64,000 bases of DNA from Colocasia esculenta (Eukaryota; Streptophyta; Magnoliopsida; Alismatales; Araceae), in NCBI GenBank assembly GCA_014218235.1, contig CM024761.1, forward strand, positions 90,583,968 to 90,647,967, read 5' to 3'. Made by a program: the position numbers and the translations under genes. Every line of letters starts with the position of its first letter. Positions within the stretch are counted from its first letter, which is position 1. Positions 32,932 through 44,236 of the stretch are shown here, piece by piece. A model generated the notes under the pieces. It was not told the origin of the DNA and did no database searches. It worked only from the letters and a program-made list of their open reading frames with translations.

Positions 32932-35930
32932 TGTCACACCCTAACAATTTGGGTATCATAATTGCAGAGAAAATTCAGAAATCTAAAAACTCGAATCCAA
33001 CAACATAAACCTTAACCAAACACCTCAAGTCACACTAGGGACGCGACAATTCAAGTCAAATGGTAATGGAATAGAAGCCCGAGCCTTAACATCACAATTA
33101 GGGCCCACAATTTAGATAACTCAATGACAAAGCTCATGATTATAGCCACTAAACAATCCAACCATCACATAAACATAACACCATCAATATCGGTTCCACA
33201 ATGCACATGATTTACACAAGGTTAATCATCAACTATATCTTTCATTCATTGAATGGTTTATACAATCTCAAATTTCCAAACAAAAACACTCAGTTCCATA
33301 AAAATATCTAGATGTTCTACAAGTACCAATGCTAAACTAAACTCCTTACATATCTATCCATAATGGTTTACAAGCATTATACATGATTCCCTCACATATC
33401 TAAAATTAAAAAAAAAAAAACTCTTCCACAATGCTCCAAGCTCATCACATAATAGGATCGGCTACATGCTAATTATGCTTCAATCACCTGAAATGTGAGC
33501 AAACTAGCCCAGTAGGATTTATATATCATGGTGCGGGCAAAATATAAATAATTAACATTTTAACAAGCTAAAATTCAAGGATAGCAAGCAGAAGTCAAGG
33601 CAAATATGAAGCATGATTATAATAGGCAAGAGTTGCATATAGCAGAAATTCAAGGCAAATCATGCTCTTTATCATGTCATGAGAACTATACTAGAGTCAA
33701 GCTATGATCCAATCAAGCATGTAACAAGAACAGGAAATTGGCCATTTACAAGCGAGTCAAACTTATCAAGACAAGCAAGCGAGTCAAGTAAGCACATCGT
33801 ACTTCATTCATAACATGTAACAAGAGGCACTTTCAATCGCATATAACAGGCGGTGTCCAATGCCAAGACTACAACGTTTTTTCATATTTTTGATTCATAC
33901 TCCCCAGGTTATCAAGTACATCGGGGTGCTCCTCCCCAAGACTGGATCAGACTCCATGGTGTAGGCATTTGATCAGAGATATGATCCCAACAGTAGGACC
34001 GATTTCAAGAACAAGATGGCCATTGGAGTCAAGAAGAACAAACTTGTAAGATATGATAGAAGCCAATACCATAAGCTCAAATCAAGGAACTTCAAGAGTA
34101 TAGATTGGTAAGAAATCAAGCAGGCATGTTGGATCAAGTAATGCAGTAAGCTCAAGGGGGTTCCTATGCATTTCTTTTGATTTCAGATTCAAGGCAAGCA
34201 GATTCAAAGGTGGAGATTCAGTTAATCACAAGGAAATAGATCCAAGACAAATTAGGAGTTATTGGAATAATCTTCACATTCTTACCATTTTTAACATGTA
34301 CAAGGTACTTAGGTTACTATCACGCTGGTTGCTCTTCTATAGGATAGATCACAGTGGTCGGAAGGGCCAATCGAGTCGATAGTCGAAGTGTACAAGAGGG
34401 AACAGTAGAAGTGGCCAGAAGGGCTAGTCAAAGTTGCCATAAAAGGCCAGTCAAAGTTTGAGAAAAGAGAATAGTTGAAGTGGCTAGAAGGGCCAGTTAA
34501 AGTTTAACAAGAAAAACAATCGAAGTTGACAAGAGACTTAGACAAGGATCCCAACAAGGAGGTTGTTAGAACCATCACATGATCAAACTCAAAGGTTGCA
34601 CTTCCAGTCTAAGGGTTCCAAAAATGCATGGACCAATAGACAGATCAAATGGGTTCCTATTCTGGGAAAGATCAAGAAGTATGTACATACTTCCTAGGAA
34701 CAAGGGTCATGTTCCTCAGGTACAAGCAGAAAGAAGGTGAGTCTCACGAGGGTGTGAAGGTCAGAAAATCCTAACACTCTACTTATTAGACATTTAATAA
34801 ATCAGAGGTGTTCCACTAGGTTCTTAACATAGAAAAATCCAAGGATACTTTGAACAAGAACAAGCAGTTTAATTTGTGCCCGAGAAAACCTACACTCTCC
34901 AATCAGAAATGGGACAAACAAGAGGGTCTTATGATGGTGTGAGAATTAGGGAATCCTAAACACCTTACTATACAAACGTTAGGCAAATCAGAGGCAATCA
35001 AATGGATTTCTATCATGGAAAGAGTCAAGAATACTCTGAACAGGAATTAAGCAGTTTAATTTGTGCCCGAGAAAACCTACCCTCTCTAGTTAGAAATGGG
35101 ACAAACAAGAGGTCTTATGATGGTGTGAGGATCAGGGAATCCTAAACACCTTACTAGACAAAAGTTAGACAAATCAAATGGATTTCTATCATGTAAAGAA
35201 TCAAGGATACTCTAAATAGGAATTAAGTAGTTTAATTTGTGTCCGAGAAAACCTATGCTCTCTAGTTAGAGATGGGACAGAAAAGAGGGTCTTATGATGG
35301 TGTGAGGATCAGGGAATCCTAAACACCTTACTAGACGAAAGTTATGCAAATCAGAGGCAATCAAATGGATTTCTATAATGGAAAGAATCAAGGATACTCT
35401 CAACAGGATTAAGTAGTTTAATTTGTGCCGAGAAGATCTACCTTTTTGGGTTGCTCCTTCAAATCCACTCCTATGTTTTAATGTAGAGGCTAGAGGAAGA
35501 AGTACTCTTCCAGGTCCAAGCTACATGATCATACCTCCCGCTCCAAAGTTCTCCTTTTTGTTAGGTCTCCAAGCTTCTCCAGCAGGTTGTCTTTCGGATA
35601 GGAAGATCCTAAGGTTCGGCCAAAAAAGGCCATATGGCTTATTTAAGGGGTCTTTGATCCCATTTAGGACCCTTTCTTTATTCCTATAGAAGGGACAAAA
35701 AGGGACAGAAAGTCCAATATGGCCATACATAGGCCATGCCCAAACCATATCCTACCATACCTTGACTTGGTCTGCAAGAAGGACAAACAACCAAGATCTG
35801 TCATACTTCAGGCCATATCCTTGTCATACTTATCCTTGACTTGGTCTGAAAAAGGACAGGCCCACCATGCTAGGGCCATAGCTATGTTGACTTATTTCTG
35901 TGGAAAGGATAGGGGAAGGTAGGACCATCC
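32932..35930 (-). mobile_element. LTR I: long gypsy-type LTR, minus orientation
   Basis: The left edge TGTCACACCC at 32932 is a standard gypsy LTR end, like TGTCACATCC of F. It holds a segment shared with the F and V LTRs ('cacctgaaatgtgagca..gcccagtaggattta' near 33487; 'ggggtgctcctccccaagactggatcaga' near 33922), a 176-187 bp tandem repeat, and a TTAAATAAG TATA-like motif on the minus strand near 35640. The right end is not fixed; duplicated sequence near 35740-35870 blurs it. No primer site lies left of it, so it may be solo or a fragment. No gene. Confidence 0.6.
34770..35445 (+). repeat. Tandem repeat of about 183 bp in LTR I
   Basis: The anchor gtttaatttgtg(c/t)ccgagaa recurs at 34867, 35054, 35230 and 35416 (spacing 187, 176, 186). 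Between anchors are repeated segments such as ggtcttatgatggtgtgag, gaatcctaa.caccttact and aaatggatttctat.atg. About 3.6 units. Confidence 0.85.
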
Positions 35931-36084
35931 ATGCCTTTTTTAGAATTTCAATGTCAAAAGATTGGTGTTCAAGGACTACATCGATTGCTAATGAAGTCAC
36001 CTATCAGTTGTGGAAGGCTTACTTCAATTGGAGAACAAAATCCTCCATCGACCATTGTTTAATAGGCCATATTAAAAGGGTCAA

Positions 36085-37275
36085 TCGGTAAGACAGGTTA
36101 TTATGAACGTTAACCACCCGGTGAGACAACTACTTCCACCTGGCCTTCCTTTGGGAGATGTTAGACTCACTTCGGATAAGGATAACTATGTTTGGACAAG
36201 GACTGCTAATGGTAAATTTATTACTCAGACTGCCTACATGGCTATCCATCCTTCAGGAGTTCAGAGACCTAGTCTTCGAAAAATATGGAATGACTCCTTT
36301 TATAAAAGGGCGAGTGTATTTTGTTGGAAGATCCTATATAGGGCAGTTCCGGTGGACTCACGTGTTTCAGACTGTGGTATTTCTATTACATCCAGGTGCT
36401 CCTGTTGCATATCTCCTGGTTACGAAGACGTTAATCACTTATTTGTGTCAAGTGATTTAGCCACCAACCTCTAGCACTAGATTGCACCTCTTACTGTAGA
36501 TAGTACTATTATGAATGATAACATTACCATCCGATTATGGAGCATTATTCAGCTGTCAAATATGGAGTCTCCTGCTGGTTTTATATCTTTATATGCAACC
36601 ATCCTCATGCTTTGAGAAGTCTGGAAAGCTAGGTACTCTAAACTGTTTGAATCGAAAAGTATAAATCAGAACCTTATCATCAGAGATATAAAGGTTAAGA
36701 TTAATGCAACGGTAACACTTCGGTCCTATGGTTTCAACCCAAAGGTTAGTGCTAAATATTTAAGCTGCTTAGATGGATTCCTCCATTGACTGATTTTTGC
36801 TTGAATGTTGATGGGGAAAGCAAGGGAAATCCATGTGTTAGTGGAGGTGGAGGATGCATTTGTGATCCTATGGGTAATGTTATGATGGCATTTGCCAACT
36901 ACTATGGGGTGGGAAGTAGTATGGTTGCAGAAACATGGGCTTTATGTGATGACTTAAGATTGGCTGAGCAGCATGGTTACCTATTAACTAACATTTACTC
37001 TAATTCTGTTGCTCTTGTGAACTCTTTTAAGAAGCAGGCTGTCCTTTCTTGGTCCTGCTTAAGATGGTGGAGAGAAGCTGCCTTTTTACTAGGTAAAACA
37101 AGAGCGCATATTTCCCATGTTTATAGGGAGGCTAACTAGTTGGCGGAAAGTTTGGCATCTCATGGTGCTGCTGCAACTAGGAGCTCCACTTTTCTTTTCT
37201 CTTCATCTTTGCCTTATCATTGTAAAGGGGTTGTTACACTTGATAAGTGTGGACTTCCCCATTTCAGACTAGTTT
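36085..37275 (+). pseudogene. Second L1-type LINE fragment: zinc region and RNase H
   Basis: Plus-strand remnant related to the LINE at 27-32 kb (WKILYRAVPVDSRVSDCGI against WRLLYRAVPVDSRIMDCGF). It reads the zf-RVT region (36103-36474, stop TAG), a linker broken by stops, then RNase H (LNVDGESKGNPCVSGGGG at about 36804, AETWALCDDLRL, IYSNSVALV, YREAN then TAG). The third acidic position reads Asn (YSN for YSD). RT and endonuclease are missing and no A-tail is visible, so both ends are truncated. Confidence 0.85.
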
Positions 37276-37439
37276 AGCGGTGGTATTCTCAGTTGTTTGA
37301 TGTATTTTTGTCTTTCCATATAAATATCCAGCCTAGGTTGATCGCGTTGGTGGGGGTGCTCTCCCCCACTGGTGGAGAGTATAGCACGGATGGGGAAACA
37401 TTCAGAAACCGATTCATGAAGCACAACATTAACATACAA

Positions 37440-37730
37440 AGCGTACCTGCTGACGTGACGTTCACCCTCGATGCGACCTGGTCGCGTCCTAGCTCTCGAC
37501 CGCGGTAGGTTCTGAAAATTTACAAATGGAATAAAAGGAAAACCGAACCCTAACGAGATTCTAACATTCAAAAACACTAAAATACATGATACAGAGACAA
37601 GGAACAGGGATGCATGATCTCATAGAAGCAGAAAAAGGCAGATATAAGAAGAAAAAAAATTGACCTTCTATCGCGTCGTTTCCGCGGGCCGCGACCTTAT
37701 CGCGTCACCGCGATACACCACGACATGAAC
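37440..37730. repeat. GCGAC/GTCGC words in G leader
   Basis: Two clusters (37440-37505 and 37670-37730) of GCGAC, GTCGCG and CGCGTC words, including gatgcgacctggtcgcgtc. Confidence 0.5.
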
Positions 37731-37846
37731 CGAGGGACAAAAGAAGCAGGAAACAAAGAACAAACGAACTAACAGGGCACTAAAATGACAAATAAGGAAG
37801 AAAACATGGCAAGCAGGCAAACTGAATCCACGAGGGTAGCACTGAA

Positions 37847-37866
37847 GGTCCCACTGTGATCGCCAA
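37847..37866 (-). promoter_or_regulatory. Candidate primer binding site of G
   Basis: Minus-strand TTGGCGATCACAGTGGGACC, similar to the TTTGGCGCCCACCGTGGGGC found after Tat-lineage LTRs. Confidence 0.45.
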
Positions 37867-37974
37867 TAGGGATTGTGCCCCCCTCAACACAAACATGTAG
37901 TAAAACTAGTAGTATGGGAAGTAGGAATGTGATCGCCACCTAACTAGGAAATGGAAAGAGAAAGAAGGCGGACC

Positions 37975-38070
37975 TGGTGTCGCGGCAGTCTTGCCTGCCG
38001 CGACGACGCTGGTAACGCGTCGCTACAACCTGACGCGTCTCTTGTCGCGTCGTCCTCCGCCGTCGCGTTC
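37975..38070. repeat. G LTR inverted-word block 2
   Basis: Hairpin gtcgcggca (37979-37987) with tgccgcgac (37996-38004), then acgcgtcg, gacgcgtc and ttgtcgcgtcgtcc words. It is downstream of the TATA box in the LTR's direction. Confidence 0.7.
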
Positions 38071-38637
38071 TCTATGTGCGGGAGATGTTGTGTGTGGACC
38101 TTCTTCCCATCCTCCAGCCAGCTGGAGAACAAGAGCTCCTCGTGGAAAAGCTTGGGTGCCTGCCAAAACAAACAAGAAACAAGAAAAGCCCTATTAGAAC
38201 ATATTAAGCATAGTATCTATTCTAAAAATGAGAGGAAATGGAGAATCATGGTAGGAATGCACCTGGGTGGTTTTAAACCCCTTTGGGTGTGTGAAAAAAT
38301 GTGGGTATGTGGTGAGTGTGATATAACTAGAAACAACATAAAAATGCATGTAGAAATGAAGGTGGAAGAGAAGGGGAGGAGATGAGTCCCATTAGGGCGA
38401 CTCCCTGGCATGGATGCAGTCCCAATGAGTGTGCAAAAAAACTTCAGGAAGTAGAAGGAGTTGTCCTTCTCACGTTCTGTCCTCCATAAATGGTGAAATG
38501 AGGGTGTTTTGGTGGAGGGGAATGTGAAGGAAATGGTGGAAACTGGTGGCTGCGAGGCTAAGTGTTGGTGAGTGGAGATTTCGGCAGCCCTTCGGGGTGA
38601 AAAATGGGGCTTTCCCGTCCATGAGGAGAGGGCCTTG

Positions 38638-38645
38638 CTTATATA
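38638..38645 (-). promoter_or_regulatory. TATA box of G LTR
   Basis: TATATAAG on the minus strand, about 590 bp into the LTR, followed by the CT-rich start of a probable transcript. Confidence 0.6.
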
Positions 38646-38854
38646 GACTTTTGAGAGAGAATATCCCCTTAAAATGATTGATAATCCAAATGATAGATAA
38701 ATCCCATTAAAATTCATGTGAGAGAGTCCTATAGGCCTTCTAAAGAGTCCCCTAGCCCCAAACCTCGCCCAAGGGGTTCAGATATTGCTTGGAGATAAAG
38801 ATAGACCCATTGGGAGGATAAATAGGAGGTGGTTTCAGAGGCCTGCATGCGCAG

Positions 38855-39005
38855 CTGCTGTCGCGGCGTATCGTAGGACCGCGACCTTGGAGACGCGACA
38901 GAGCAGGGCGACGCGACAGTATGCCCACGTGCATGAAAATGCATGGACTGTCGCGGCGGCTTGCATCGACGCGATAATGAGACGCGGCGCTACGATACGC
39001 CGCGT
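38855..39005. repeat. G LTR inverted-word block 1
   Basis: A 15-bp perfect inverted repeat (cgcggcgtatcgtag, 38862-38876, with its complement at 38990-39004) encloses gacgcgaca, gcgacgcgac and gtcgcggcgg words. It is upstream of the TATA box. Confidence 0.75.
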
Positions 39006-39404
39006 CAATGAGGTCAGTTATCTGAATTATCAGTCAATCATGTGAAGGAATAATGGTTATTTTAAGCCTAAGGATTCTCTCAAAGTGATAATGGGCGAGA
39101 TTTCAAGGCAACTTGAGTTGTTAATGGGCTCAAAACAAGGCTAATGATGGGCTCAAGGTGAGTGACCAACTAGGGGCTCACTAAGATAACAAGAAATATG
39201 GTTCAACTCATTAGTCAGAATCGGGTGTCTACAATATCATTTGGAGATGAGTGGGTTAGTATCGATATTTTTAAGGCATCTAGGCATCATGATCAAGGAG
39301 AGAGTTGTCTAGTGGTAGACTCCTTGGAGGAATCTTGTGAGAAAAAAGTAGTAGACTAACCCTGTGCTCTATGGTTTGAGGGAGAGGAAGGACAATTCAG
39401 TTCC

Positions 39405-39827
39405 ATGTTTCATAATAATGAACCATCATTTCATTTAGAGTGTCCTCCTAAGGTTGAGCTAAAACCACTCCCTAATAATTTAGAGAACATCTTTTTAGGA
39501 GAGAATGAGGCCTATGAAAGTTCCAAGATCTATAAAGCCAAAACCAAAACATTCCATGATAAGCATATTCATAGAAAAATTTTTCAAGTGCATGATAAAG
39601 TTTGGCTATTTAATTCTAGGCTTCGTCTGTTTTCGGAAAAATTGAAGTCCCGATGGGATGGTCCTTACACTGTTGTCAAAATTTATGTCAATGGTGCTGT
39701 CGTTATTCTTGACCATAAAACTGGACAATCATTCACTGTTAATGGGCAGAGGTTAAAGCATTTCTTTGAAAGCCCACATTCCTTGAAATTTGATTCTACC
39801 AACCTAGCTGAGCCAAATGGAGCCTAA
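39405..39827 (+). pseudogene. H fused ORF: protease-RT linker joined to integrase C-terminus
   Basis: An ORF of 140 codons. Residues 1-34 carry the Athila linker before RT (PPKVELKPLPNNLENIFLGENE). From residue 35 it is the end of integrase (AYESSKIYKAKTKTFHDKHI, VHDKVWLFNSRLRLFSEKLKSRWDGPYTV, VNGQRLK). RT, RNase H and most of integrase are missing, yet the frame is kept across the joint near 39505, where a GAG codon could belong to either side. Upstream, 39236-39404 reads more of the protease-linker region with one TAA. It cannot provide enzymes. Confidence 0.85.
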
Positions 39828-40906
39828 TTGCGTCCGGCTGAAGACGATAAACTTAGCACTCTTGGGAGGCAACCCAAGTGTACAGACTTCCTTTATCAGA
39901 TAATTCTCTGTCTTCTTTTCTTTTCCTGTAAATCAAGTAGGGGGGAGAGGTAGAATAAGCATGCATTCATAGTCTCCATCCTAACTAATGTTTCGTTTTC
40001 TTTCTTTATATTGAGCATGTGCAAATAAAAGAAATTTACAATGTTTCATCTTTGAATAAAAATGTGTGACATTGCGCAACCCAGACTATGTGTCTGATCT
40101 TTAACCATTAAAATTTTGTGGTTGTCACACTCCTTTACAAATATCCATGTCAGGTAGCCTCTAGTAAAGGATTACATGTACTTCTTGTCTACCTTATGTA
40201 AGGATTTATGGCTAGAGGTTTTCATACACACACTACACAGCACTTAGACTAGCTGAACCCAAATGTAGCAAATTTGTCAAGGCTAGTAGGAGAGAGGTGA
40301 TTGGTTTTCTCCCTTCCCCTTAAGTGAATTGTGAAAGAAGTGAAGGCATGTGATCAAGGAACCTGACTGTCCATCCTTCCTTTAAGAGGAAAAGAAAAGA
40401 AAAAGCAAAAGAAAAAGCAAAAGAAAAAAATATATCCATGAAAAATGCCCCGGATCTGAGTAAAGTTGGACTCGCTACTCTTGAAAAGTGATGGGTTGTG
40501 CAGCATTGTGGATGAAAAAGAATAAAGAAATTCTGAGTGCACAAAGTGCAAATAAAGGGGCAAAGTCCCCAACTGAGAGAAATAATCCTCAAGGAAGATG
40601 GGCAGAATGGAACTGAGAGAAACAACCCAATCTGACTGAGCAACGATCTTATTCCACAATTCTTTTCTTCTCCCTCGAATTAATCTAATCTCAAATACTA
40701 GCTAAGGCAGAGGAGCTCCAAGAGGGCTGGTGTGAACTCTTAAGTGAGCTACTACTTGTGCACTAATTTCTTGCCATAAACCCTTACAATTAGGAAAGAC
40801 ATATCTTTACGTTAATCTTCTACATGATAACTGCTTAGCATGAGACATTACATCTTCTAGTCCTACATTTGGAGTAATTTTTATTGCTAAGGGACTAGCA
40901 ATATTC
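39828..40906. other. H 3' untranslated region
   Basis: Non-coding Athila-type 3' region: the 'gggaggcaacccaag' element, a first purine run (agtaggggggagaggtag, 39939-39956), an A-rich AAAAGAAAAAGC tract (40388-40430), and no supported gene. Confidence 0.6.
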
Positions 40907-40919
40907 AAGTAGGGGGTCG
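40907..40919 (+). promoter_or_regulatory. Polypurine tract of H
   Basis: AAGTAGGGGGTCG directly before the LTR start TGATAATTGC. Confidence 0.75.
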
Positions 40920-41920
40920 TGATAATTGCAAAATTTTTAGTGTTAAATTTCACACATATAATTAATTTTAGACAGTCTTTGTCGATAAATAATGTGCAAT
41001 TTGATTTTAAATTTCAGTCCATCCATGAATAAGATTTTGAACATTTTAGTTAAAATTTTGGGTAGAACACATAGTTAAAATGTTCATTTAATAAAGTCAA
41101 TGCTTGTTTTTTTTTAGTTTGACTAATAAAGTGTTCTCACTTTTTATACATGTACATAAATAATATTAGATTTTCTAATTCTTACAAATATTAGTTTTTA
41201 AATAAATTATATTTTAATTAAATAAACATACTCTCCCTAAAATCTATTTCACCATTGGTGCAATGCACCAGTACCTTTCTCTCATCCAACCAAAACTGGC
41301 CACATACCCCTTCCTAAACCCTTCTTCCTTTCTTCTCCATCAGTTTGTGCAAGTCTTGGTGTCGGTGTGTGTGGAAGCTGATAGAAGCATCTGGGAGCGG
41401 GTGTGTGATGCTGGCTCTGGCATGCAGGCGGCTGGAGCTCTGGGTCTCTGGCGATGGAGTTTGCAAAGCTGGCGATGGGGTCTGCTGGCGCTAGCGATTT
41501 GGAGGCCAGATGGCGGCGCGATGGTGCTAAGCCCAGATTGGCAGATCCTAGAGCTGGCCTGGCGTGGTGATCCGGATGTTGGCGCGACCTGAGGGGCATG
41601 CGGATGCAGGGGCGCGAAGGGCTGTGGCGGATGCGCATGATGCTGGGGCGGCCAGGTGAGGTGGCGGCATCTTGTTGGCCATGGCGGTTTGGGTGTGAAG
41701 CCAGGTGAGCTGGCCAGGGCGATGGTGGTATGGAACTGTGATGGCGGACTGCTAAGCCCGTGCGAAGCACAAACTCCTGTGCACTGGCGGTTTGGTGATG
41801 TGTGAAGCAGGGTGCAGGGCGGCTGCTGGGCGGATGTAGGTGTGATGCAGGGAAACAGCCAGATCTGGTGTAGACCTGGCAAGGGCTTCCTGTGCGCTGT
41901 GGTGATGGAGTCCGGGTGCC

Positions 41921-41927
41921 TATATAA
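41921..41927 (+). promoter_or_regulatory. TATA box of H LTR
   Basis: TATATAA after GTGCC and before AGGACCTCAGGTCC, the strongest core promoter in the window by eye. Confidence 0.65.
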
Positions 41928-42339
41928 GGACCTCAGGTCCTCTTCTCCGGAGAGAGCTAGCTCAGATTTTAGTTTATTTCTTCCATTTTTATTTCTGTAA
42001 TTTTTCTTTTCTGCAGAGCTATGAGGGTTTGGGGGTTCGACTGCAGGGGTGGGAAATTTAGTGTTGTTCTATATTTTTTGGGGTTCTAGGTTGGATATTT
42101 CTATTCTTCCTGTAAGGGTTGGGAGATTCCGAGAGTTAGAAATTTCTCTTCTATTGTTCTTGCTGCTGGGGCTGGGGTTTAGAATTTTTAGGAATTTATT
42201 TTGTTCTTGTTCTGGTTCGATTGCAGGGCAGGGAGGCTGGTTCAGCTTTTATTTTGATTTGTTTCTTTACTGTAAGGAGACGAGCTTGGACAGTTTGATA
42301 TTATGGGATTTAATTTCCAGTTTTCTGTTCTTCCCTTAT

Positions 42340-42455
42340 TCTGTGCAAAATTTTCTTAGTTCGATTTCTTCTGTGCAAGTTTCTGAATTCAACTATTTCT
42401 GTGCAATTTTCTGAGTTCGACTGATCTTTTTATTTCTTCTGTGCAAATTGTGAGG
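42340..42455 (+). repeat. CTGTGCAA repeat in H LTR leader
   Basis: Four copies of tctgtgcaa(a/g/t)ttt with linking ctgagttcga segments, roughly 35 bp apart. Confidence 0.65.
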
Positions 42456-43441
42456 GTAATCCAGTGGCATTTATCTCATTTCATCTGAATTTTCCCTCTT
42501 CTGGATGGTTGTGTTGGAGAGTTTCATCCAGGGGATTGTTCATTTCTTTCACAATTAATTGTCTATTTCTTCTGTGTTGATGTCTTCTTTTCTTTTGTTG
42601 GTTGTCTGAGAGATTGATGCGAGAATGCTGAGTGTAGTGTGAAGAAATCAAGTGTTCTTTCTGCTGTTGGTTGAGCAGGAGGAGCATATGGTGGGAATTG
42701 TGGAGATCGATCCAAGAAGTAGTAGCTTCTTCTTCTGTAGAAGGTTCTCAGAAATCGACGGCTTCCTCCTCTTCCTTCTGCACCTTAGAGAGCGATGGCA
42801 TCCAGAGGTTTTTCGGAGGCCTACTGAGTTCAGACTTTGAGATGAATTCATGAAACTTTGTTACTGTCGTAGCAGGGAATCGCTATGAATTTATGAGGAT
42901 TTAAGAGTTTTTCCTAATTTTCCGAGTTAAGTTGTTGTTCTTGTTTTTGTTCTGCAGTGCAATGGTAGCATTAAGCATTTGATTTAGCAATACTTTTTGG
43001 TTGTTTCTGAATTTTCTATCAATTCTTTCTGAAGTTTCTGTTCGATTACAGAGCTGTGAAGGTAGTGATCTATTTTTTTGTGGAGTTAGAATTCGAGGTG
43101 CATACTTTCGCAATCTTAGTTTAATTTCTAATTCAGAATTCTGTCTACCGGTTTGATCCCTCGAGCTGTGAGGGTACATTGATATCATTTCTCTTTTCAT
43201 TTCAATTCAGCTTGTTCCTTCATTAAATTTGATCCATCAAGATTGTGAGTGATTTGGTCGGTGTTGTTTACATATTCACTTTTAATGCATTGTCGATAGA
43301 CATTTCAAGTCAAAGTAGTTTAATTCAAATTCTATTCAGCCTCTCCGTGGATATGACCTGTTCTCACCACTGTATGAGTTCACCTTTGCAATTTTATTTT
43401 TGTGAGATAGTTTAGAGATGGTGGGTATATTGACTTGTGCA

Positions 43442-44220
43442 CGGAACTCTCGACAACGAAAGTGCACAGTCAACAATGCCGCGCGCTTCAGCCTTCATGG
43501 CAAATGTTGAAGATAAGGTAACTTCGGACACATCTTTCACTTCTTGCAATGAATCTGATTCAAATAGTTTAGAGGATGCTGTTAACGAATTATACAGCAA
43601 ATATAAAGATGTCTGTAAATTGTTAAAAACAACTAAGAAAAACTATACATGTCTCGAAATAACCAACAGATATCTGAAATCTAAAACTGAACAGTTAGGA
43701 AAACAAATTAAAAAGAAGAAATGAACTGTTATATGAAGATTTAAAGAATAAAAATGAAAAGATATCAAACATAGAAAATTAGGAAACTACAAGTAAACTT
43801 AAAAATGAAATCAATACACTAACAAAAGATAATGAATATCTAATGGCCACAGTTGAAAATTTTACAAATGGTAAATCTTCCTTAATATTAAAAGGAGCAA
43901 GAAGATCAGGTAAGAAGAAGTATGGCTTAGGATATACTCCACCAGAAAATGAGGAAACTGTAATTCATCCTAAATTTATCCAACCCAAAATTCGTAGCTA
44001 AACAAAATCTTGATTACAAAATAAATAAAAATAAAACCATAAGCCAAATAGAATAATAAAAAATATTCCTTGCTGCACACACTGTAACAAATTAGGTCAT
44101 ACTAAAATAACATGCACAACCAAACACCTAAAATAGATTCCCAAAAGAAACTTTGAAGAAGCTAACCAACCAGGACCCAAAAGAACTTGGGTATCTAAAT
44201 CTCATTGATTAATTACAGGG
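43442..44220 (+). pseudogene. E gag C-terminal part and zinc knuckle
   Basis: Reads FMANVEDKVTSDTSFTSCNES and a coiled coil (NELYSKYKDVCKLLKTTKKN..LKSKTEQLGKQ) in one frame to 43724. Then come several frame changes and stops through a Lys/Asn-rich coiled coil, and then a CCHC knuckle CTHCNKLGHTKITC (about 44075-44116) and GPKRTWVSKS. The sequence is like gag of copia D. Its N-terminal core lies beyond H. Confidence 0.78.
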
Positions 44221-44236
44221 AAGCCTTGAAGCATCA

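Larger units (their letters stand above)
37276..39233 (-). mobile_element. G: Tat-like gypsy element, 5' LTR and leader
   Basis: The minus-strand LTR starts TGTAGACACCCG at 39233. It has a TATA box at 38645-38638 and ends GGGGGGCACA near 37874. Just beyond it is TTGGCGATCACAGTGGGACC (37866-37847), resembling the primer/leader segment of Tat/RIRE2-type elements. The leader continues to about 37276, where it meets the LINE fragment. The right edge at 39233 lies inside Athila-like H; the expected target duplication is atatc (39234-39238). No intact gag is seen; the ORFs here are chance. Confidence 0.55.
37874..39233 (-). mobile_element. LTR of G (about 1360 bp)
   Basis: TGTAGACACCC..GGGGGGCACA on the minus strand, with a TATA box between two inverted-word blocks. 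The right end is firm because Athila coding sequence resumes. The left end is inferred from the candidate primer site. Confidence 0.55.
39234..43441 (+). mobile_element. H: Athila-like gypsy deletion derivative, internal part plus 3' LTR
   Basis: Internal remnant (39234-40919) with a fused coding region, the Athila-typical 'cttgggaggcaacccaag' segment at 39863-39880, a polypurine tract (40907-40919), and a 2.5 kb LTR starting TGATAATTGC. The 5' part was separated by G. Its right end near 43441 interrupts gag of copia E. The expected target duplication is cggaa (43442-43446), but the exact LTR end is uncertain by some bases. Confidence 0.78.
40920..43441 (+). mobile_element. 3' LTR of H (about 2.5 kb)
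   Basis: Starts TGATAATTGCAAAATTTTTA, as in Athila/Tat LTRs. It has an AT-rich first 350 bp, then a GC-rich part (41380-41880) with recurring TGGCGATGG words, a TATA box at 41921 followed by the dyad GGACCTCAGGTCC, and a T-rich leader. The end is placed near 43441 because copia E gag starts to read there. No gene is supported; ORFs up to 180 codons on the minus strand at 41.3-41.9 kb reflect GC-rich composition. Confidence 0.68.

Noticed and set aside
35787..35799. AGATC at 35791 as the right-hand target duplication of LTR I (left flank AGATC at 32927-32931)
   Set aside because: Both places read AGATCTGTCA(T/C)AC, and the sequence right of 35791 repeats LTR sequence to its left, so the LTR probably extends further. 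The match is likely chance.
41282..41882. Minus-strand ORFs of 160-180 codons, Pro/His/Ser-rich
   Set aside because: They lie in the GC-rich part of the H LTR, with low-complexity composition and no recognisable motif.
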